Of a stretch of DNA of 64,000 nt, positions 60,128-64,000 are shown piece by piece. Made by a program: the position numbers and the translations under genes. This stretch comes from Heliomicrobium gestii (GTDB lineage Bacteria; Bacillota; Desulfitobacteriia; Heliobacteriales; Heliobacteriaceae), in NCBI RefSeq assembly GCF_009877435.1, contig NZ_WXEX01000010.1, positions 1 to 64,000 on the forward strand. The letters are read 5' to 3'. Numbering within the stretch: position 1 is the first letter of the stretch; every line of letters begins with the position of its first letter. Below the pieces are notes generated by a model. The model saw only the letters and a program-made list of their open reading frames with translations. It was not told the origin of the DNA and searched no databases.

Positions 60128-60643
60128 TCAGATTTTGGCCACGAGATTGATCTGTTTTTCCACCTTGATGATGACCACATCATCGCCAGTGTGGATCTCG
60201 CCTTGATCGAAGCAACGGGCCGGCGCGCGATGGCGGATGCCTTTGATACGATAGGAGATTTCGCCGAGTTCGTCTCCTTTCATGGAAGATAAGGCTTTCG
60301 CTTGTACGCCGGTCATCTTCTTCGCTTCAACCGTTGTCGTGCTTTCGCCCTGTTTCAGGGGCCTGATGAGAAAACGATTCAACAGAAAAGAGACGAGAAG
60401 GCCAGAAGCGAGAGCCGTGCCCCAACGCGCAGCCAGGGTTAATTCGTTTGTCAACATGCCAACACCGCCAAAGACGGTGACAAAGGCAAAAAATGTTTGT
60501 GTGCCCAGCGGCATAAAACAAGCGGCGGGACCGTCAAAAAAGTCGAGATCAACGTCAAAGGTTTCAAAGAGTTCGCCAAAGACGAAAGAGAGGATGGTCA
60601 TGGCAGCGCCAACGCCAAAACATACCTGAAATAAGGTTTCCAT
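60128..60643 (-). CDS. NfeD-like membrane protein (YuaF type)
   Basis: A 171-aa protein with hydrophobic segments at about 5-25, 50-70 and 72-92 and a C-terminal OB-fold-like domain (about 100-171). NfeD proteins of this short type are encoded beside flotillin and act as its partner. ATG has GAGGAG 11 nt upstream on the minus strand. Transcribed from the sigma-A promoter at 60766-60795. Confidence 0.92.
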   Translation of the reverse strand: METLFQVCFGVGAAMTILSFVFGELFETFDVDLDFFDGPAACFMPLGTQTFFAFVTVFGGVGMLTNELTLAARWGTALASGLLVSFLLNRFLIRPLKQGESTTTVEAKKMTGVQAKALSSMKGDELGEISYRIKGIRHRAPARCFDQGEIHTGDDVVIIKVEKQINLVAKI

Positions 60644-60765
60644 TAGCGTTCGCTCTCCTCGAATTCAGATGATTGGACACCGTGAAACCGTCTTTTTTGC
60701 GTCGCACCTCCTCACGAGTTACCCCGGCCATGATTAGATTGCTGACGCGAAAAGCGTATGTTCTC

Positions 60766-60795
60766 ATTATATTTTGTGTAATTTACCACCGTCAA
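60766..60795 (-). promoter_or_regulatory. Sigma-A promoter of nfeD-flotillin
   Basis: On the minus strand, TTGACG (60795-60790), an 18-nt spacer and TATAAT (60771-60766), 122 nt before the NfeD start. In Bacillus the equivalent operon uses sigma-W; no sigma-W-like AAC/CGT pair is seen here. Confidence 0.75.
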
Positions 60796-60825
60796 GAAAT
60801 ATATGTAAATAAGATCAGGATAATC

Positions 60826-60990
60826 CTAATAGGTTGATTGTTTAAGCACCCAATTCGAGGTCGTCGACAGGGGCGCATCGGTCTGTTCGTGTATCTCTTT
60901 CACCAGTTGAACAAGCAAGGTGGAGAAAGGGTGATCTCGAATGCAAAAAATATCCTGTTGGAAGTGCTCAAAATCAAAAAGCCGCTCCAT
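60826..60990 (-). pseudogene. Possible remnant or small gene of 54 aa
   Basis: From ATG 60990 on the minus strand, 54 codons with normal codon use encode a protein-like, mixed sequence (MERLFDFEHFQQDIF, ending STTSNWVLKQSTY). The frame is open further upstream to 61152, but that part is hydrophobic and AT-rich without a ribosome site. No family recognised; it may be a fragment of a decayed gene, or chance. Confidence 0.3.
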
Positions 60991-61142
60991 CTGTTCAAAG
61001 TCCAATGAGTGAAAAAAATATCGGAGACGCGGAGATATGAAGTAAATCGAGAGTCCGAATGGTGAGAAGGAGGAAAAATAGGGGGGATACAGCGAAATGG
61101 CGATCTGTAAAAATATAGAATCGACAAAAACCAGGAGAAAAG

Positions 61143-61760
61143 ATGAGAGCAAAAGCCACCCCTATTTTTCTTGCCCTTTTAATGCTTGCGGCTGTTCTGC
61201 TCGGTCTGGTCTACTATCTGTTGACACCCTTTCCCAGCGAAGACGTGACGGCCCAATCTATTCCGACTCGGTATCATGTTCCCAGGGAAGCCGCTTATGA
61301 AGTGCAAGGGCATAACCAATGCTCCGCCTTTTCCACGGCCTACCTGTTACGAACGCTGGGCAAGGATGCTGAAGGCGCCCGCGTGTATTCGGCATTGGTT
61401 TACAAAATCCCCTTTTCGGGCTATGTGTTGCCCAAGGGGATCATGAGCTATCTCCAAGCGCAGGGGATGGGCCCATCCATTTACCGTGGCGCCTTGCCCA
61501 CGCTAAAAGCCCGGCTGACACAAGGAAACCCGGTCATCACCTTGGTCGGCAACGGGGTTTTATGGCAGCATTACATGACCCTTGTGGGGTATGATGAAGA
61601 GAAGCGGGACCTGTACTTTTTTGACTCCAAAAGAGAAACCGATGAAAACAGTGATCTGCCTGGCAACCGGACGTTGACAGAGGAGTACTTTTTGAGTATG
61701 TGGGACAATGGATTGCCCCTGTTTCATCACATCTACATAACCGCCGGTGAAAGGCCCTAG
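61143..61760 (+). CDS. C39-like peptidase domain protein, membrane anchored
   Basis: A 205-aa protein with an N-terminal anchor or signal segment (about 8-28) and a papain-like C39-type domain (about 40-200). The catalytic Cys is in GHNQCSAFSTAYLLR (near 60), the His in WQHYMTLVGYD (near 142), and an Asp/Asn in LYFFDSKR (near 160). Such proteins lack the ABC exporter domain of bacteriocin peptidases and their substrates are unknown. ATG has CCAGGAG 7 nt upstream. Its last 4 nt overlap the end of a convergent small gene. Confidence 0.85.
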   Translation: MRAKATPIFLALLMLAAVLLGLVYYLLTPFPSEDVTAQSIPTRYHVPREAAYEVQGHNQCSAFSTAYLLRTLGKDAEGARVYSALVYKIPFSGYVLPKGIMSYLQAQGMGPSIYRGALPTLKARLTQGNPVITLVGNGVLWQHYMTLVGYDEEKRDLYFFDSKRETDENSDLPGNRTLTEEYFLSMWDNGLPLFHHIYITAGERP

Positions 61761-61999
61761 TCCCACACATCATGCCGCGATAATCCCTGCCAAAAGGCGA
61801 TGGCAATGCCTGACCAGACAAAGGTGGCGTAACAGGTGTCAATCCCCGCGCCGATCGAAAAGGTGACGCCAGCCAGGCTAACGGCGAGGTAGCCGGCGAA
61901 CCCTTTTGTCATCTGCTGCCGTGGGGAAATGCAGTTCCGCAGTCCATAGCCGATGGCAAAGGCGATCATGACTGTGACAGTGAGGATGAGCAAAGGCAT
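61757..61999 (-). CDS. Small hydrophobic membrane protein, 80 aa
   Basis: An 80-aa protein, mostly hydrophobic, with three likely helices (about 2-20, 33-50, 55-72). The start is ATG 61999 with GGAGGTGA 5 nt upstream on the minus strand. I do not recognise the family. Convergent and overlapping by 4 nt with the C39-like gene. Confidence 0.65.
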   Translation of the reverse strand: MPLLILTVTVMIAFAIGYGLRNCISPRQQMTKGFAGYLAVSLAGVTFSIGAGIDTCYATFVWSGIAIAFWQGLSRHDVWD

Positions 62000-62151
62000 C
62001 GCGTCACCTCCATTTAAAAGCATCCCCTGACTTCGACGTCCCGCTGCGGGGCGTTTTCTTTATGCTCCCATCGTCGGCATTCCACAATTCAGAGAACATC
62101 TGAAAGCCACCGCTCACCACCCCTGGGGGCTGCACATATAGTGCTGTAGAC

Positions 62152-63240
62152 TTGGGGAGGGGGTGTGAACCGATCGTTCTCGGCATGCTCGTTCATCCCC
62201 GAACCATTCGGGATAACTTTCGGGGCAACCGGCTCTTCTTCGGGCAAATGGCGCTTTTGGGGAAGACCATGGGCATCACCTTGGTGATTTTCTCGCCCAA
62301 CCATGTCCATTGGAGTCGCAATGAGTGCAAGGGCTATGTCTTCAACAGCCTGCGCCGGCGCTGGATTCTCCGGCGAACCCCCTTGCCGGACGTTGTCTAT
62401 GACCGATTTTTCCCATACGATCTGCAAAGGGCCAGCGTTGTCACCTGTCGTCGCGCCTTGCGAAAACGGGGGATTCCCATCTTCAATCCGCCCTTTGGCG
62501 GCAAATTCAGTGTGTACCGTCGTTTGCTCGACGATCCCTTTATCGCCCCACATCTCCCGAAAACGCAACTGCTGACGGGAGAAAGGGAGTGGTCGGCCTG
62601 TCTGGCCACATGGCGCAGCGTCTACCTTAAGCCGGATAATGGAGCAAAAGGCCTGGGGATCATCCGGATGTCCCTGCGCGGAAAGGAGGAGGTCCTTGTG
62701 GAGCCGACTGCCGGGCAGAGGCTGCAGTTGCGCCGCAAAGCCGCCTGGCATTGGCTCAAGGGACGAACAGCAGGGAGGCGCTACCTGATCCAGCGGGCCA
62801 TCGAGCCGGCCCGTTGGAGGGAGCGGATTTTCGACCTGCGCGTTCTCGTCCAACGGCGCGACTGCGGGGAGTGGGCGGTCACTGGGGGCAGCGCTCGGGT
62901 GACAGGCAATGGGATCACCTGCAACCTGCACACCGGGGCAAGCGCGGCGCCGCTTTCCTTGGCGCTCCTGGAGAGCGGCGCCGCCGTGAAAGAGGAACAG
63001 GTTTTTGCGCTGGCCCTGCACATCGCCAAGGTCCTGTCACGCCTGCATCCAGGGCTGGCGGAATTGGGGCTCGATTTCCTGATCGACAGCAAAGGGAAAG
63101 TATGGTTTTTGGAAGCCAACTCTCGTCCAGGGCGGAGCGTCTTTTCTCGTATCGGCGACATGGGCAGCCGCCTCACGGCAGTGCGCCGGCCCTTGGAGTA
63201 TGCCCAGTATCTGGCGAGGAACGTCAACAAGGCCGGGTGA
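62152..63240 (+). CDS. YheC/YheD family ATP-grasp protein, first copy
   Basis: A 362-aa protein of the YheC/YheD family, endospore coat-associated proteins with an ATP-grasp-like fold. N-terminal half includes VVYDRFFPYD and the FNPPFGGKFSVYRRL segment; the ATP-grasp part includes YLKPDNGAKGLGI, FDLRVLVQR and the Mg-binding WFLEANSRPGRSVF near 325-338. Start uncertain: TTG 62152 has no ribosome site and GGGGAGGGGGTG lies within the frame just after it; ATG 62185 is in frame but 20 nt past that site. The downstream copy follows by 4 nt. Probably spore-related, reaction unknown. Confidence 0.85.
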   Translation: MGRGCEPIVLGMLVHPRTIRDNFRGNRLFFGQMALLGKTMGITLVIFSPNHVHWSRNECKGYVFNSLRRRWILRRTPLPDVVYDRFFPYDLQRASVVTCRRALRKRGIPIFNPPFGGKFSVYRRLLDDPFIAPHLPKTQLLTGEREWSACLATWRSVYLKPDNGAKGLGIIRMSLRGKEEVLVEPTAGQRLQLRRKAAWHWLKGRTAGRRYLIQRAIEPARWRERIFDLRVLVQRRDCGEWAVTGGSARVTGNGITCNLHTGASAAPLSLALLESGAAVKEEQVFALALHIAKVLSRLHPGLAELGLDFLIDSKGKVWFLEANSRPGRSVFSRIGDMGSRLTAVRRPLEYAQYLARNVNKAG

Positions 63241-63244
63241 GCGT

Positions 63245-64000
63245 ATGGGGACCATCTACCTGACGGATCGCCAGGCCGGGACAATCGGCATCGAAGCGGG
63301 GGAGGAAGTTCTCCTTCGCGCCGGTGTGCGTTCCTGTCTGGCAACGGTCCGCATCGTTCCAACGAAACCACGGACGCCGCTTTTGCCGGAACTGTTGAAT
63401 CACCTGCGTTGGCCCATCAACCTGCCCTGCCAACTGGCTTACTCGCGAAGGGAACAGGCTTTTGTCGCCGGTCCGCTGCTCGGTATTTTTTCCTATCGTT
63501 ATCCCAACAAACCCTATGTCTGGTCGGCCCATCTCAAGGAAACACAGCGTTATGCCCGTGAGATGGGCGTTGTGGCCGTCGTCTTCGGCCCCACTGATAT
63601 CAACTGGGAGGACCGCACGGTGACAGGGGTCATACTCAGGGGGGATGAGTGGCAACAGCAGACACTCCCCCTCCCCCGGGTGATCTACAACCGGATCCCT
63701 TCACGCAAGTTCGAAAACCTGCCAGAGGTCAGCGATCTCAAAAAACGCCTGGCAGACATCCCGGGCCTGATTCTCTTCAACCCGCGCTACCTCGACAAAT
63801 GGGAGACCCATCAGTTGCTGCAGAAGCACGTTGCCGTCCGGCCTCTTTTGCCGGAAACGCGGTTGTTGCAAAAAGCCGAAGACCTGTGGCCACTGGTCAA
63901 GGAGCATCGCGTCATCTACATCAAACCGATCCACGGAACCCAGGGATTGGGAATCTACCGGATCGGCCTTCATCCTTCAGGGGGGTACTCCTGGATCAGT
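63245..64000 (+). CDS. YheC/YheD family ATP-grasp protein, second copy (runs off the window)
   Basis: An open frame of 252 codons from ATG 63245 to the window end, without stop. It starts MGTIYLTDRQAGTIGIEAGE, then FSYRYPNKPYVWSAHLKE and VIYNRIPSRKFE, NPRYLDKWETHQLL and VIYIKPIHGTQGLGIYRI, the same order of motifs as in YheC/YheD proteins including the copy just upstream. ATG is 4 nt after the first copy's stop, with GGGTGAGCGT before it. The C-terminal ATP-grasp half is outside the window. Confidence 0.88.
   Translation, partial: MGTIYLTDRQAGTIGIEAGEEVLLRAGVRSCLATVRIVPTKPRTPLLPELLNHLRWPINLPCQLAYSRREQAFVAGPLLGIFSYRYPNKPYVWSAHLKETQRYAREMGVVAVVFGPTDINWEDRTVTGVILRGDEWQQQTLPLPRVIYNRIPSRKFENLPEVSDLKKRLADIPGLILFNPRYLDKWETHQLLQKHVAVRPLLPETRLLQKAEDLWPLVKEHRVIYIKPIHGTQGLGIYRIGLHPSGGYSWIS

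Larger units (their letters stand above)
60644..61142. other. Divergent intergenic region of nfeD-flotillin and the C39-like gene
   Basis: A 499-nt AT-rich region. It holds the minus-strand promoter of nfeD (60766-60795), a possible gene remnant on the minus strand (60826-60990), and an A-rich leader before the C39-like gene with AAAACCAGGAGAAAAG as ribosome site. No other gene seen. Confidence 0.6.

Noticed and set aside
58725-60206. A 493-codon plus-strand open frame opposite the flotillin gene.
   Set aside because: The composition is the mirror of the Glu/Ala/Lys coiled coil of flotillin; no independent motif.

Overview
The window looks like chromosomal DNA of an anaerobic, endospore-forming, high-GC Firmicute of the Heliobacterium/Desulfotomaculum type. 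This rests on Gram-positive style Shine-Dalgarno sequences before most genes, frequent GTG/TTG starts, sporulation genes (spoVS, YheC/YheD-type ATP-grasp proteins), RNase Y and RNase J, SLH-anchored surface proteins and the anaerobic (cbi) cobalamin route. The recA-cobalamin arrangement suggests a heliobacterium, but that is inference: there is no photosynthesis gene and no rRNA here. No insertion sequence, prophage or CRISPR array was seen.

Layout. 1-5 kb: the end of a tRNA (probably initiator tRNA), a polysaccharide deacetylase, an SLH-bearing glycosidase, a response regulator-PP2C phosphatase and a membrane protein. 5.2-9.7 kb: acuABC (protein acetyltransferase, CBS-ACT protein, deacetylase) and a YgiQ radical SAM protein. 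9.7-26.3 kb: a housekeeping block in the usual Firmicute order rimO-pgsA-cinA-recA-recX-rny-ymdB-spoVS. Interposed in it are a small membrane protein, an FtsH-like protease without an extracytoplasmic domain, an NRAMP metal transporter, a DEAD-box helicase and two DUF881 proteins. A structured non-coding leader with its own promoter and terminator lies between recX and rny. 26.4-29.3 kb: an M19 dipeptidase, an unlisted 41-aa cysteine-rich protein, a DapL-like aminotransferase and a coiled-coil protein.

29.3-48.2 kb: a cobalamin riboswitch followed by almost the whole anaerobic B12 pathway: cbiD, cbiET, cbiL, cbiF, cbiG, cbiH, cbiJ, cbiX and cbiC; a reversed HD-domain gene; then cobU, cbiP, cbiB, cbiA, cobO, cobT, cobS, pduX-like, cobD and cobC. 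Together these cover cobalt insertion, ring contraction and methylation, amidation, adenosylation, aminopropanol phosphate synthesis from threonine, and lower-ligand attachment. Many junctions are 1-4 nt stop/start overlaps, indicating translational coupling. The run ends at a DUF1232 gene and a strong terminator.

48.3-64 kb: guaB, an unknown protein, a HAD phosphatase, a ParM-like actin with a small ParR-like partner, RNase J with a ~150-aa low-complexity N-terminal extension, a LysM-NlpC/P60 hydrolase, a cysteine-containing flavoprotein, a DUF5412 protein, a YbjQ protein, a thioesterase, an nfeD-flotillin pair, a C39-like peptidase, a small membrane protein, and two tandem YheC/YheD ATP-grasp genes, the last running off the window. 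The main candidates for something new are the RNA upstream of rny, the chromosomal actin pair beside RNase J, the FtsH-like protease, and the architecture of the riboswitch/cbiD start and of the HD/cobU divergent promoter.
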